Origin: Geodermatophilus obscurus
GTDB taxonomy: Bacteria; Actinomycetota; Actinomycetes; Mycobacteriales; Geodermatophilaceae
Assembly (NCBI RefSeq): GCF_900143215.1
Contig: NZ_FRDM01000013.1
Span: forward strand, 1-64,000
Length of the DNA: 64,000 nt
Direction of reading: 5' to 3'
Part shown: one piece after another, positions 41,594-50,995 of the stretch
Layout of the letters: each line of letters opens with the position of its first letter
Numbering within the stretch: the stretch's first letter is position 1
Notes under the pieces: model-generated
Database searches by the model: none
Told to the model about the DNA's origin: nothing
Seen by the model: the letters and a program-made list of their open reading frames with translations, nothing else
Translations under genes and position numbers: made by a program

Positions 41594-42118
41594 TCAGGCG
41601 CCCGCCGTCCCGTCGTCCGCCACGTCACCGGCCCCGCGGCGGACCCGCTCGAGGATGGCGAACAGCGCGTCCAACTCGGCGTCGGGCACGTCGCCGAGGC
41701 CGAAGTCCAGTGCGGTCAGGGCGGCGGTCGCCTCCTCGACGACGCCCCGCCCGCGGTCGGTGATCGCAGCGAGCACGCCCCGCCCGTCGGCGGGGTTGGG
41801 ACGCCGGTCGACGTAGCCGGCCGCGACCAAGCGGTCGATGGCGTTGGTGACGCTGGTCGGGTGGACCATCAGCCGGCTGCCGATCACCTTCAACGGCAGC
41901 TCGCCGGTGCGGCTGAAGGTGAGCAGCACCAGCACCTCGTAGCGGGCGAAGGTCAGCGCGTGCGGCCGCAGCGCCTCGTCGAAGCGGGCGAGCAGGATCT
42001 GCTGCACCCGGAAGACCGAGGTCGCGGCGCGCATCGCTGCGGCGGGCCCGAAGCGCTGCTCCCAGGACTCCCCGGCGCGCGCGATGGGATCGAACGGCAA
42101 CCCCAGCGGACGGACCAT
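41594..42118 (-). CDS. MarR-family transcriptional regulator
   Basis: 174-residue winged-helix protein. Helices include ATSVFRVQQILLARFDEALRPHALTFARYEVLVLL, then recognition helix MVHPTSVTNAIDRLVAAGYVDRRPNPADGRGVLAAITDRGR; the DR..NP.DGR wing is diagnostic of MarR. Likely a dimeric repressor or activator responding to small aromatic or lipid ligands. No clear palindrome was found just upstream. It lies between the FAD oxidoreductase and thioredoxin genes on the same strand; its target is unknown. Confidence 0.92.
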   Translation of the reverse strand: MVRPLGLPFDPIARAGESWEQRFGPAAAMRAATSVFRVQQILLARFDEALRPHALTFARYEVLVLLTFSRTGELPLKVIGSRLMVHPTSVTNAIDRLVAAGYVDRRPNPADGRGVLAAITDRGRGVVEEATAALTALDFGLGDVPDAELDALFAILERVRRGAGDVADDGTAGA

Positions 42119-42183
42119 GGCCCCAGAGGTTACGGGGGTCCACCCCAGCACCGAGTGGCGACTTGATGTGGTCGCCGTCCACA

Positions 42184-42243
42184 GGAGGCCGCCTCCAGGG
42201 GCCCGCCCCGAGCCTGCGAGGGGTGGGGAGGAGGTGGTCCTTC
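42184..42243. repeat. Intergenic hairpin repeat, copy 10
   Basis: GCCTCCAGGGGCCCGCCCC, core GAGCCTGCGAG, GGGTGGGGAGGAGGTGGTCC. Ends one base before the oxidoreductase stop codon. Confidence 0.8.
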
Positions 42244-42244
42244 A

Positions 42245-43729
42245 TCAGGCGGCCGGCGGGGCGGGGCGCAGCCGGGGGACGTGCCGCAGCCCGAACACCT
42301 CGCGCAGCGCCACCTGCGCGGCGTTGTCGCCGCAGGCACCGTGCACGGCCGGCCCGGGCGGCGTCGCGGACGAGGCGAGGTAGACCCCCGCCACCGGCGT
42401 CTTGTAGGTGTTCCAGCGCGGCACCGGCCGGGCCAGCATCTGCCGCAGCGTCGCCTGGCCGTTGGAGATGTCCCCGCCGAGGTAGGTCGGGTTCCACGCC
42501 TCCATCTGGACGGCGTCCTTCGTGGCCCGCTCGACGATCGTGTCCTTGAAGCCCGGTGCGAAGCGCTCGATCTGGTTCTCGATGGCCGCGGTCATGTCGA
42601 TGTCCGAGCCGTGCGGCACGTGCACGTAGGCCCAGAAGACGTGCCCGCCCTCGGGAGCGCGCGTCGGGTCCGGCACGGTCGGCTGGACGGCCAGCACGTA
42701 CGGGCGGTCGGTGGACCTCCGCTCGTTGGGGGCCCGCTCGCCGTCGATCGTCTCCTCGAGGGTCCCGGCGACGTGGATGGTCCCGGCCCGCCGCACGTCG
42801 GGGTTGGTCCAGGGCACCGGCTCGGACAGGATCCAGTCGATCTTGAAGACGCCCGCACCGTGCTCGTACCGGTCCACCCAGCGGCGGTAGCCCTCGTGCA
42901 CCCGGTCGCCGGCCATCGACACGAAGGCCTCCGGCGTGGTGTCCAGCAGCACGGCCGGGACGCCGTCGAACTCGCGCAGGTCGGTGACCAGGTGGTCGGT
43001 CTCCACCTCGCCGCCCTGCTGCTCCAGGGCGGTCACCATCGCGTCGGCGAGGTTCTGCGACCCGCCCTCGACCAGCGGCCAGCCGACGTGGTGGCCGAGC
43101 ATCGTCAGCAGCATCCCGAGCGCGGAGGTGAGCGGCCGGGTCAGGTCGAGCATCCCGTGCGCGGCCGCCCCGCCGAGCAGCGCGCGGGCACCCTCGGTCT
43201 CGAAGTAGCGGTGCGCCAGCCAGCGCACGTTGGGCAGCCCGTTGAGCCCGAAGTGCGCGATCTGCGGCACGCTGCGGGTCGGCAACCGGCGCAGCCTGCT
43301 GGTCAGGAAGAAGTCGACGACGTCCTGCCCGTGCTCGACCAGCGGCTCGAACAGGCGGCGGTAGGCCGGCCCGTCGGGCCCGAGGCCGGCCGCGGTCTCC
43401 GCCAGCGAGTGGTACGCGACCGAGGCACCCCCGCCGTCGAGAGGGTGCGCGAAGTTGACCTCCGGCTGGACCAGGCGCACACCTCGGCCGGCCAGGTCGA
43501 ACTCGCGGAAGAACGGCGCCGCGGCGGCCATCGGCTGCACGATCGAGCAGACGTCGTGCCGGTACCCCGGCCGCATGAGCTCCTCGGTGCGCATCCCCCC
43601 GCCCGGGCGCCCGGCCGCCTCGACGACCTGCACCCGCAACCCGGCGGCGGACAGCCGGAGGGCCGCCGCCAGCCCGTTCGGCCCGCTCCCGACGACGACG
43701 GCGTCCGGCTTCCCGTTCACCCGGGCCAT
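42245..43729 (-). CDS. Phytoene-dehydrogenase-like FAD/NAD(P) oxidoreductase (PYROXD2-like)
   Basis: 494 residues. N-terminal dinucleotide-binding motif VVVGSGPNGLAAALRLSAAGLRVQVVEAAGRPGG at about 11-44, and a C-terminal FAD motif with TYKTPVAGVYLASSATPPGPAVHGACGDNAAQVALREVFG. This is the PYROXD2/CrtI-like amine-oxidase superfamily. No carotenoid genes are nearby, so a carotenoid role is unsupported; the substrate is unknown. Directly followed by an intergenic repeat; meaB lies 15 bases upstream, read in the same direction. Confidence 0.85.
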   Translation of the reverse strand: MARVNGKPDAVVVGSGPNGLAAALRLSAAGLRVQVVEAAGRPGGGMRTEELMRPGYRHDVCSIVQPMAAAAPFFREFDLAGRGVRLVQPEVNFAHPLDGGGASVAYHSLAETAAGLGPDGPAYRRLFEPLVEHGQDVVDFFLTSRLRRLPTRSVPQIAHFGLNGLPNVRWLAHRYFETEGARALLGGAAAHGMLDLTRPLTSALGMLLTMLGHHVGWPLVEGGSQNLADAMVTALEQQGGEVETDHLVTDLREFDGVPAVLLDTTPEAFVSMAGDRVHEGYRRWVDRYEHGAGVFKIDWILSEPVPWTNPDVRRAGTIHVAGTLEETIDGERAPNERRSTDRPYVLAVQPTVPDPTRAPEGGHVFWAYVHVPHGSDIDMTAAIENQIERFAPGFKDTIVERATKDAVQMEAWNPTYLGGDISNGQATLRQMLARPVPRWNTYKTPVAGVYLASSATPPGPAVHGACGDNAAQVALREVFGLRHVPRLRPAPPAA

Positions 43730-43744
43730 CCTGCCCTCAGCGGG

Positions 43745-44791
43745 TCAGAGCTGCGCGATCAGCGTGTCGGCGGCGCGGAACGGGTCGCTCTCCCCCGCCA
43801 CCACCTGCTCGGCCAGGGTGCCGAGCGCCGCCGAGCCGCGGACGTCGCCCATCCGCTCCCGCAGCCCGGCCAGTGCGATCACCTCGACCTCCCGCGCCGC
43901 GCGGACCAGCCGGCGGCGGTAGCCCTCGCCCGAGGAGTCCAGCCACGCGCGGTGCTCCCCGATCGTCTCGGCGAGCTCGTCGATGCCGGTGTCGGAGGCG
44001 GCAACCGTGCGGCGGATCGGCGGCCGCCAGGCGCCGGGGAGGTCGTGCCGGCCGCCGAGCGAGAGCGCGTAGCGCAGGTCGCGCACCGTCTGGTCGGCGC
44101 CGTCCCGGTCGGCCTTGTTCACCACCAGGACGTCGGCGACCTCGAGGATCCCGGCCTTCGCCGCCTGGATGCCGTCGCCCATGCCCGGCGCGAGCAGCAC
44201 CAGCGTGGTGTCGGCGAGCGAGGCCACCTCCAGCTCGGACTGCCCGACGCCGACGGTCTCGACCAGCACGACGTCGCACCCGGCGGCGTCCAGCACCCGC
44301 ATCGCCTGCGGCGTGGCCCAGGCCAGCCCGCCGAGATGGCCGCGCGAGGCCATGGAGCGGATGTAGACGCCGGCGTCCCCGGCGTGGTCCTGCATGCGCA
44401 CCCGGTCGCCGAGCAGCGCACCACCCGAGAAGGGGGACGACGGGTCGACCGCGAGGACGCCGACCCGCAGTCCGCGCTCGCGGTAGGCGCGGACCAGCGC
44501 GGTCGTCGTCGTGGACTTGCCGACGCCGGGCGAGCCGGTGAGGCCGACGACCTGCGCGTGCCCGGTGTGCGGGGCCAGTGCCGCGGCGACCTCGCGCAGC
44601 GCCGGGCTGGCCTCCTCGACCAGCGTGATCAGCCGCGCCACCGCGCGCGCCTCGCCGTCCCGTGCCCGCGCGACCAGGTCCGGGACGTCGACCGCGCGAC
44701 GGCCCCGCCTCCTCCCGGGGGAGACGGGGCCGGGCGCCTGGACCGCAGTGTCCACCGCGTCAGCGGGAATCGCAGGGCCCTCCGAGGTCAC
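43745..44791 (-). CDS. meaB: Methylmalonyl/ethylmalonyl-CoA mutase-associated GTPase
   Basis: 348-residue G3E GTPase (ArgK/MeaB) that loads and protects the B12 cofactor of acyl-CoA mutases. P-loop GSPGVGKST at 86-94, [21 protein letters not shown] with the switch region, [10 protein letters not shown], and the base-recognition motif NKAD in [15 protein letters not shown]. The first 30 residues are unconserved. GTG start overlaps the thiolase stop (GTGA). No mutase is adjacent; the ethylmalonyl-CoA mutase at 61276-63303 is the only candidate client in the window, and an unlinked methylmalonyl-CoA mutase is possible. Confidence 0.95.
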   Translation of the reverse strand: MTSEGPAIPADAVDTAVQAPGPVSPGRRRGRRAVDVPDLVARARDGEARAVARLITLVEEASPALREVAAALAPHTGHAQVVGLTGSPGVGKSTTTTALVRAYRERGLRVGVLAVDPSSPFSGGALLGDRVRMQDHAGDAGVYIRSMASRGHLGGLAWATPQAMRVLDAAGCDVVLVETVGVGQSELEVASLADTTLVLLAPGMGDGIQAAKAGILEVADVLVVNKADRDGADQTVRDLRYALSLGGRHDLPGAWRPPIRRTVAASDTGIDELAETIGEHRAWLDSSGEGYRRRLVRAAREVEVIALAGLRERMGDVRGSAALGTLAEQVVAGESDPFRAADTLIAQL

Positions 44792-45978
44792 GCCGTCGCG
44801 GGCACGTGCAGGATCAGCGCGTCGCCCTGCCCGCCGCCACCGCACAGCGCGGCGGCGCCGACACCGCCGCCGCGGCGGCGCAGCTCCAGCGCCACGTCCA
44901 GCACGATCCGCGCGCCGCTCATGCCGATCGGGTGGCCCAGCGCGATGGCGCCGCCGTTGGGGTTCACCTTCTCGGGGTCGATCCCGAGCTCCTTGGTGGA
45001 GACGAGTGCGACGGCGGCGAAGGCCTCGTTGAACTCGACCAGGTCGAGGTCGGCAGGCTCGATGCCCTCGCGCTCGCAGGCCTTCTGGACGGCGCGCGAC
45101 GGCTGGCTCTGCAGCGTGGCGTCCGGGCCGGCGACGACCCCGTGCGCGCCGATCTCGGCGATCGGGGGAATGCCGAGCTCGGCGGCCTTCTCCGCACTCA
45201 TGACGACGACCGCGCAGGCGCCGTCGGAGATCTGCGACGCGGTGCCGGCGGTGATCGTGCCGTCCTCGGCGAAGGCCGGCTTCAGCCGCGACAGGCTCTC
45301 CGCCGTGGTGTCGGCACGGACACCCTCGTCGTCGCGGAACTCGATCGGGTCGCCCTTGCGCTGCGGGATCAGCACCGGGGTGATCGCCTCCTCGAAGATG
45401 CCGTTCTTGCCCGCGCGAGCGGCCTTCTGGTGGCTCTCCGCGGCGAACGCGTCCTGCTCCTCGCGGGTCAGGTCGTAACGGCTGTTCGCCTGCTCGGTCA
45501 GGGCGCCCATCGCCACCTGGTCGAAGGTGTCCGAGAGCCCGTCGTGCGCCATGGCGTCGACGAGTTTGGTGTCCCCGTACTTGGTACCGGTGCGGGAGCT
45601 GGGCAGCAGGTGCGGCGCCTGGGTCATCGACTCCTGGCCGCCGGCCACGACGATGTCGAACTCGCCGGCGCGGATGAGCTGGTCGGCCAGTGCGATGGCG
45701 CTCAGGCCGGAGAGGCACACCTTGTTGACGGTGATGGCCGGCACCGTCATGGGGATGCCCGCGGCGACGGCCGCGGGGCGGGCCGGGTTCTGGCCGGCGC
45801 CGGCCTGCAGCACCTGCCCCATGATCACGTACTCGACCTGGTCGCCGGCGATGCCGGCCCGCTCGAGCGCGGCCTTGATGGCTACGCCGCCGAGGTCGGC
45901 GGCGGAGAAGTCCTTGAGCGAGCCGAGCAGCCGACCCATCGGGGTGCGGGCGCCGCTGACGATGACCGAACGGGACAT
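44788..45978 (-). CDS. Acetyl-CoA C-acetyltransferase (thiolase)
   Basis: 396 residues. Condenses two acetyl-CoA to acetoacetyl-CoA or the reverse. All thiolase residues are present: Cys88 in [24 protein letters not shown], His349 in [11 protein letters not shown] and Cys379 in CGGGGQGDA. Length and motifs fit biosynthetic PhaA/AtoB type. In context it would start the ethylmalonyl-CoA route, and Streptomyces pairs a thiolase gene with an epimerase near a coiled-coil gene similarly. The ATG is chosen over an upstream frame that adds unconserved residues. Confidence 0.94.
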   Translation of the reverse strand: MSRSVIVSGARTPMGRLLGSLKDFSAADLGGVAIKAALERAGIAGDQVEYVIMGQVLQAGAGQNPARPAAVAAGIPMTVPAITVNKVCLSGLSAIALADQLIRAGEFDIVVAGGQESMTQAPHLLPSSRTGTKYGDTKLVDAMAHDGLSDTFDQVAMGALTEQANSRYDLTREEQDAFAAESHQKAARAGKNGIFEEAITPVLIPQRKGDPIEFRDDEGVRADTTAESLSRLKPAFAEDGTITAGTASQISDGACAVVVMSAEKAAELGIPPIAEIGAHGVVAGPDATLQSQPSRAVQKACEREGIEPADLDLVEFNEAFAAVALVSTKELGIDPEKVNPNGGAIALGHPIGMSGARIVLDVALELRRRGGGVGAAALCGGGGQGDALILHVPATA

Positions 45979-46179
45979 GACTGCCTCCAGGGGCGGGCCG
46001 CCGACGCCGGCGACCGCGGGGTCGGTAGCGCCGCGCCACGGGGACACGGCGCCGGTCCCTCGCAGGATAGGACGCGGGCCGCGGCGTGGTCACCGGCGTG
46101 ACGAGCGTCTCAGCGCATCCGATGGTGGGCCACCGGGTAGGACGCCAGCGACCGAGCACCCGAGACGAGGGAGACCCCC

Positions 46180-47028
46180 ATGCCCCGCCTGCACGTCGGC
46201 GACGAGAACGGACACCCGGTCGAGCTGCACCACGAGGACGTCGGTGCCGGCCGCCCGGTCGTGCTGATCCACGGGTGGCCGCTGTCCGGCCGCTCCTGGG
46301 AGGCACAGGTCGGCCCGCTGGTCGAGGCCGGCCACCGCGTCGTCACCTACGACCGCCGCGGCTTCGGCGACTCGTCGCAGCCGTGGCACGGCTACGACTA
46401 CGACACCTTCACCGCCGACCTGCACGCGCTGCTCGAGCACCTGGACCTGCGCGACGTCGCGCTCGTCGGCTTCTCCATGGGCGGCGGCGAGGTCGTCCGC
46501 TACCTGTCCCGCCACGGCACCGAGCGGGTCAGCCGCGCCGTCCTGGCCGCCGCCGTGCCGCCCTACCTGTACAAGAGCGCCGACAACCCCGACGGCGGCC
46601 TCGACGACGCCACCATCGAGGGGTTCCAGCAGGGCGTGCGCACCGACCGCCCGGCCTTCCTCGACGGTTTCACCAAGGACTTCTTCACTCCCGGTGGCTC
46701 GAGCCTCCTCAGGAGCCCCGCGGTCAGCGAGCAGCAGCGGCAGTACGCGCTGCACCTCGCCGAGTCCGCCTCGCCGAAGGGCACGCTCGACTGCATCACC
46801 GCCTTCGGCCGCACCGACTTCCGCGGCGACGTCGCCGCGATCACCGTGCCGACCCTGGTCGTCCACGGCGACTCGGACGCGATCGTGCCGTTCGAGGTCA
46901 GCGGCAGGCGCTCGCACGAGCTGATCCCGGGCAGCGAGCTGGTCGTCATCGAGGGCGGGCCACACGGGATCAACGCCTCGCACCCGGAGCAGTTCAACGC
47001 GGCGCTGATCGACTTCCTGCGTCGCTGA
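46180..47028 (+). CDS. Alpha/beta hydrolase (non-heme haloperoxidase-like)
   Basis: 282 residues. Oxyanion motif VVLIHGWPLSG, nucleophile elbow GFSMGGGEVVRYL (catalytic Ser), LVVHGDSDAIVPF (Asp) and a His in IEGGPHGINASHPEQF; all three catalytic residues are visible. The YDRRGFGDSSQPWHGYDYDTFTADL segment is typical of bacterial cofactor-free chloroperoxidases/esterases. Natural substrate unknown. Divergent from the thiolase with a 201-base gap in which I see no repeat or clear operator. Confidence 0.92.
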   Translation: MPRLHVGDENGHPVELHHEDVGAGRPVVLIHGWPLSGRSWEAQVGPLVEAGHRVVTYDRRGFGDSSQPWHGYDYDTFTADLHALLEHLDLRDVALVGFSMGGGEVVRYLSRHGTERVSRAVLAAAVPPYLYKSADNPDGGLDDATIEGFQQGVRTDRPAFLDGFTKDFFTPGGSSLLRSPAVSEQQRQYALHLAESASPKGTLDCITAFGRTDFRGDVAAITVPTLVVHGDSDAIVPFEVSGRRSHELIPGSELVVIEGGPHGINASHPEQFNAALIDFLRR

Positions 47029-47030
47029 CG

Positions 47031-47160
47031 GAGGACCTGGCTGCCCCCACCGTAGGAGGACCCCGTCCCCCACCCCTCGTGGCAGGACCCCCTGCCCCAT
47101 CGCTCGCAGGCTCGCGGCGGGACCCTGCAGGGAGGCCGGCGGAGCCGGGCCGGAGCCGGC
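47031..47160. repeat. Intergenic hairpin repeat, copy 11 (compound)
   Basis: Begins two bases after the hydrolase stop. GAGGACCTGG, AGGAGGACCCCGTCCCCCACCC, CAGGACCCCCTGCCCC, CTCGCAGGCTCGCGG, GACCCTGCAGGGAGGCC and a GGAGCCGGGCCGGAGCC tail. Confidence 0.85.
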
Positions 47161-47278
47161 GGCGAACCCCGGCAGCCAGGCCTCCAGGGCCCGCCGTGGA
47201 CCTGTGTGCGGCGGGCCCTCCCCTGTGTGTGGTCCACCCACCTGTCGTCTCAGACGTCTGGTCCGGGAGGATGCCGCG

Positions 47279-47734
47279 ATGAGCACCGATCCGCGTACCG
47301 GCCTGCCGGCCGAGCTGTTCACCACGATCGATCACGTCGGCATCGCCGTCCCGGACCTGCGCGAGGCGATCGCCTTCTACGAGCTGGCCTTCGGCATCAC
47401 CTCCGTGCACGAGGAGGTCAACGAGGAACAGGGCGTCCACGAGGCGATGCTCGCCGTCGGGGACGGCGACACCCGCATCCAGCTGCTGGCCCCGCTGACC
47501 CCCGAGTCGACGATCGCGAAGTTCATCGGCCGTTCCGGCCCGGGCCTGCAGCAGCTGGCCTTCCGCGTGACCGACGTCGAGGCGGTCAGCGCGACGCTGC
47601 GCGAGCGCGGCCTGCGGCTGCTCTACGACACCCCGAGGCGGGGGACGTCGGACAGCCGGGTCAACTTCGTCCACCCCAAGGACGCCGGCGGCGTCCTCGT
47701 CGAGCTCGTCGAGCCGGCGGCGTCGCCGCACTGA
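47279..47734 (+). CDS. mce: Methylmalonyl-CoA / ethylmalonyl-CoA epimerase
   Basis: 151-residue glyoxalase-fold protein. TTIDHVGIAVPDLREAIAFYELAFGI is the epimerase N-terminal module, with metal-binding His at about residue 19 and Gln in IQLLAPL; the second module has LQQLAFRVTDVEAVSATL and VLVELVE with the last metal Glu. It racemises the 2-position of methylmalonyl-CoA, and in the ethylmalonyl-CoA route also ethylmalonyl-CoA made by Ccr, encoded 105 bases downstream. GGGAGG ribosome site upstream of the ATG. Confidence 0.94.
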   Translation: MSTDPRTGLPAELFTTIDHVGIAVPDLREAIAFYELAFGITSVHEEVNEEQGVHEAMLAVGDGDTRIQLLAPLTPESTIAKFIGRSGPGLQQLAFRVTDVEAVSATLRERGLRLLYDTPRRGTSDSRVNFVHPKDAGGVLVELVEPAASPH

Positions 47735-47760
47735 CCGCCCGACCGGTGGACCGACAGCTG

Positions 47761-47776
47761 TCTACCGGCCGGTAAC
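47761..47776. promoter_or_regulatory. Operator-like palindrome upstream of ccr
   Basis: TCTACCGGCCGGTAAC, 14 of 16 matches to GTTACCGGCCGGTAAC, 63 bases before the ccr start and 26 bases after the mce stop. Confidence 0.7.
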
Positions 47777-47839
47777 ATCTCGCGCCACCGCACGGCCGCT
47801 GCACCGACTCACGAGCCGACGAAGACCCGGGAGACTCAC

Positions 47840-49171
47840 GTGTTCGACATCAGGGACGCCATCCTCGCCGACCGACTGGACGCCCTCGCCGGGCTGCCGG
47901 TTCCGGAGTCCTACCGCGCCGTGCTGGTCCGCAAGGACGAGCAGGACATGTTCGAGGGTCTGGCCACCAAGGACAAGGACCCCCGCAAGTCGCTGCACGT
48001 CGAGGAGGTGGCCACACCGGAGCTGGGGCCGGGCGAGGCGATCGTCGCGGTGATGGCCTCGAGCGTGAACTACAACACCGTCTGGACGTCGATCTTCGAG
48101 CCGGTGTCGACCTTCGGGTTCCTGGAGCGCTACGGGAGGCTGCACGACCTGGCCAAGCGGCACGACCTGCCCTACCATGTGGTCGGCTCGGACCTGGCCG
48201 GCGTGGTGCTGCGGGTGGGCCCGGGGGTGAACCGGTGGAAGCCGGGTGACGAGGTGGTCGCGCACTGCCTGTCCGTCGAGCTGGAGGACCCGGCCGGCCA
48301 CGACGACACGATGATGGACCCGCAGCAGCGGATCTGGGGTTTCGAGACCAACTTCGGCGGCCTGGCCGAACTGGCGCTGGTCAAGAGCAACCAGCTGCTG
48401 CCCAAGCCCGCACACCTGACCTGGGAGGAGGCCGCCGCCCCCGGGTTGGTCAACTCCACCGCCTACCGGCAGCTGGTCAGCCGCAACGGCGCGGGCATGA
48501 AGCAGGGCGACGTCGTGCTGATCTGGGGCGCCTCCGGTGGGCTGGGCTCCTATGCCACCCAGATGGCGCTCAACGGTGGCGCGATCCCGGTGTGCGTGGT
48601 CTCGAGTCCGGAGAAGGCCGAGATCGTCCGGAAGATGGGCGCGGACCTGGTCATCGACCGCTCCGCCGAGGGCTACCGGTTCTGGAAGGACGAGGACACC
48701 CAGGACCCCCGGGAGTGGCAGCGGTTCGGCAAGCGCATCCGCGAGCTCACCGGCGGCGACGACGTCGACATCGTCTTCGAGCACCCTGGCCGGGAGACCT
48801 TCGGCGCGAGCGTCTACGTCGCCAAGAAGGGCGGCACGATCGTCACCTGCGCCTCCACCAGCGGCTTCCTGCACCAGTACGACAACCGCTACCTGTGGAT
48901 GAACCTCAAGCGGATCGTCGGCTCCCACTTCGCCAACTACAAGGAGGCCTGGGAGGCCAACCGGCTCATCGACCGCGGCCTGATCCACCCCACCCTGTCC
49001 AAGGTCTACCCGATGGAACAGGTCGGCCAGGCCGCCTGCGACGTCAAGAACAACTGCCACCAGGGCAAGGTCGGCGTGCTCACCCTCGCCCCGGAGGGGG
49101 GCCTCGGGGTCAAGGACACCGCCAAGCGGGAGCAGCACCTTCCCGCGATCAACCGTTTCCGGGGCGTGTGA
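47840..49171 (+). CDS. ccr: Crotonyl-CoA carboxylase/reductase
   Basis: 443-residue medium-chain dehydrogenase that reductively carboxylates crotonyl-CoA with NADPH and CO2 to (2S)-ethylmalonyl-CoA, the key step of the ethylmalonyl-CoA pathway. Diagnostic segments: MFDIRDAILADRLDALAGLPVPESYRAVLVRKDEQDMFEG, ASSVNYNTVWTSIFEPVSTFGFL, LIWGASGGLGSYATQMALNGGAIPVCVVSS (nucleotide site), IVFEHPGRETFGASVYVAKKGGTIVTCASTSGF. The Asn, Phe, Glu and His groups typical of CO2 binding appear conserved (NYNT, FEH). Normal length. GTG start; operator 63 bases upstream. Confidence 0.96.
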   Translation: MFDIRDAILADRLDALAGLPVPESYRAVLVRKDEQDMFEGLATKDKDPRKSLHVEEVATPELGPGEAIVAVMASSVNYNTVWTSIFEPVSTFGFLERYGRLHDLAKRHDLPYHVVGSDLAGVVLRVGPGVNRWKPGDEVVAHCLSVELEDPAGHDDTMMDPQQRIWGFETNFGGLAELALVKSNQLLPKPAHLTWEEAAAPGLVNSTAYRQLVSRNGAGMKQGDVVLIWGASGGLGSYATQMALNGGAIPVCVVSSPEKAEIVRKMGADLVIDRSAEGYRFWKDEDTQDPREWQRFGKRIRELTGGDDVDIVFEHPGRETFGASVYVAKKGGTIVTCASTSGFLHQYDNRYLWMNLKRIVGSHFANYKEAWEANRLIDRGLIHPTLSKVYPMEQVGQAACDVKNNCHQGKVGVLTLAPEGGLGVKDTAKREQHLPAINRFRGV

Positions 49172-49326
49172 GGAAGGACCCCGGAAGGCCCCCTGCTCCC
49201 CCCCGCTCGCCGGCTCGCGGCGGAGCCATGCAGGCGGCCATCGGGACCCGGGACGGAGTCGGCGGGGCCGTGCAGGGTGCCGGCACGTGGCGCGGCCGCG
49301 TGCGGTGCTGGCACCCTGCAGGGAGG
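49172..49326. repeat. Intergenic hairpin repeat, copy 12 (compound)
   Basis: Begins right after the ccr stop: GGAAGGACCCCGGAAGGCCCCC, CGCTCGCCGGCTCGCGGCGG, GGGACCCGGGACGGAG, then the hairpin at 49271-49320. Confidence 0.8.
49271..49320. terminator. Hairpin downstream of ccr
   Basis: 16-base arms TGCAGGGTGCCGGCAC and GTGCTGGCACCCTGCA pair with one mismatch around an 18-base loop; likely terminates ccr before the coiled-coil gene. Confidence 0.7.
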
Positions 49327-49374
49327 GCCTGACGACACGCCAGACCCGCCCACCGACTCTGCGAGGATGACTGC

Positions 49375-50643
49375 ATGACCGATCCCCGCCGCGACATGCT
49401 GCCGATGCGCGAGGCCCAGCACTCGTTCGACGTGGTGCTCCGGGGCTACGACCGGCACCAGGTGGCCGAGACGATCGAGCGCCTCGAGGCCGACATCCAG
49501 GTCGCCCTGGCCGACCGCGACGCGGCGCTGAGCCGCTCGTCCGACCTCGCCGGCCAGCTCTCGGCGCTGCACGGGGAGATCGACCAGCTGCGGCGCAAAG
49601 CAGCGTCTTCCGGACCGGCCACCTTCGAGAACATCAGCGAGCGCATCCAGCACATGCTGCGGCTCGCCGAGGAGGAGGCGGCGGAGATCCGCCGGTCCGC
49701 CGAGCAGGAGGCCCAGGCGCTGCGGGAGCACACCGCCGCCGAGGAGCGGGCGATGCACGAGCGGCACGCCGCCGGGCAGGCCGAGGTCGACCGGATGATC
49801 GCCGAGGCCCGGCAGAACGCCGAGCAGATCGCCAGCAAGGCGCAGATCCGCGCCGACGAGCTGGTCGCCAAGGCCCAGGAGAAGGTGGCCCGGCTCGACG
49901 CCGAGTCCCAGGCCCGGCGGGCGAAGGTCGAGGAGGACTTCGAGATCGCCCAGCGGGCCCGCCGGCAGGAGACGGCCAGGCTGGAGGAGGAGCGCGACCG
50001 CTCGTCGGCCGAGGCCGCCGCCCAGCGGGTGTCCGGAGCCGAGAAGCACGCCGCCCAACTGGTCAGCGACGCCGAGGCTGCCGCGGCGGCCATCCGCGCC
50101 GTACGCGACGAGCTCGCCGGTCGGCTGGTCGAGGCCCGCCGGCTGCTCGAGCGACTGCCCGACCTCGGCGACCGGCGACCCGAGCCCCAGGCCGGTCCCC
50201 GGCCGCCCGCGCCGGCTCCGCTCCGCCCGCAGCCGACCCCCCGCTCCCAGCAGGCCCAGCCCGAGCCGGTCCGCGGCGAGCAGCCGCGCCAGGCACCGAT
50301 CGGCCCGGTGACCACCGAGCAGCCGGTGGTGCGGCCCACCACCGCTCCCCAGCCGGCGCAGCGCCCTGAGCCGCCTGCGGGCAACGGTGAGGCGGCCGCG
50401 GCACGTCAGCCCACCCGGCCCCCGGCCCCGCCGACGCAACCCGCCGTCACCCCGGTGGCCGACGCACCGACCCAGCAGGTGACGCCGGACTCGCAGACGA
50501 CCCAGCAGCTGCGTTCGGTGACCACGGGCGGCACCGGGGCCCCGGCGCCGCCGAGGGTCGACCCGCCGACCCTCGTCCAGCCGGCGGTCGAGCCCGACGG
50601 CGCCGACACCGGCAGCCAGTCCGTCACCCCCGGCCGGCGCTGA
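49375..50643 (+). CDS. DivIVA-domain coiled-coil protein (Scy/FilP-like context)
   Basis: 422 residues. N-terminal DivIVA-like segment (about 14-50, HSFDVVLRGYDRHQVAETIERLEADI), then an almost continuous coiled coil to about residue 265, rich in Ala, Glu, Arg and Gln with heptad spacing, followed by a Pro/Gln/Thr-rich disordered tail of about 150 residues. Such proteins organise polar growth, division or an intermediate-filament-like cytoskeleton. In Streptomyces the coiled-coil genes scy/filP also lie beside epimerase and thiolase genes, so the placement next to mce-ccr looks ancestral. ATG chosen at the first family residue. Confidence 0.85.
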   Translation: MTDPRRDMLPMREAQHSFDVVLRGYDRHQVAETIERLEADIQVALADRDAALSRSSDLAGQLSALHGEIDQLRRKAASSGPATFENISERIQHMLRLAEEEAAEIRRSAEQEAQALREHTAAEERAMHERHAAGQAEVDRMIAEARQNAEQIASKAQIRADELVAKAQEKVARLDAESQARRAKVEEDFEIAQRARRQETARLEEERDRSSAEAAAQRVSGAEKHAAQLVSDAEAAAAAIRAVRDELAGRLVEARRLLERLPDLGDRRPEPQAGPRPPAPAPLRPQPTPRSQQAQPEPVRGEQPRQAPIGPVTTEQPVVRPTTAPQPAQRPEPPAGNGEAAAARQPTRPPAPPTQPAVTPVADAPTQQVTPDSQTTQQLRSVTTGGTGAPAPPRVDPPTLVQPAVEPDGADTGSQSVTPGRR

Positions 50644-50644
50644 C

Positions 50645-50707
50645 GAGAGGACCGTCCTTCCACCCACCGTGAGAGGACCTCGTCCTCCTCACCGCTCGCA
50701 AGCCCGG
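50645..50707. repeat. Intergenic hairpin repeat, copy 13
   Basis: GAGAGGACCGTCC, CACCCACCGTGAGAGGACCTCGTCCTCC, CACCGCTCGCAAGCCCGG; begins two bases after the coiled-coil gene stop. Confidence 0.7.
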
Positions 50708-50995
50708 AGACCCCCGCCTGGGCGCTGCCGGGACCAGGCCGACCGCGAGCTGCCGGACGGCGCGCGGCTGCGCCCCGCGGACGACGTCCGCGGCGACCTG
50801 CTCACCCCCGGCGCCCCCGACGACCTGGTGGCACCGAGGAGCCGGCCTGACCGGGCGCGACCTCGTCCGCACCGGCACGGACGGCCGGCCGCGTCGCCGA
50901 GGTCTCCCCGTGACGGTCGTTGGACGAGAGTCGCGAGGAGTGCGCGAATGGCCGCCAGGACCGGCGCCGGGTCCCCCGAGACCTTTGGAGGAACC
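50708..50995. other. Intergenic stretch with no recognised gene
   Basis: The gap from 50644 to 50995 holds only a repeat copy at its left end. The rest has no convincing coding frame, palindrome or RNA fold that I can see; the promoter of the DUF4397-sortase gene must lie here. GGAGGA at 50987-50992 is that gene's ribosome site. Confidence 0.5.

Noticed and set aside
42245-43729. Carotenoid biosynthesis phytoene desaturase
   Set aside because: Sequence fits the PYROXD2-like subgroup and there are no crtB/crtE-type neighbours.
45979-46179. Searched for a fifth copy of the GTTACCGGCCGGTAAC palindrome before the thiolase
   Set aside because: Only GGTCGGTAGCGCC-like sequence is present, without the symmetric partner, so the thiolase-meaB unit is not counted as a member of the regulon.
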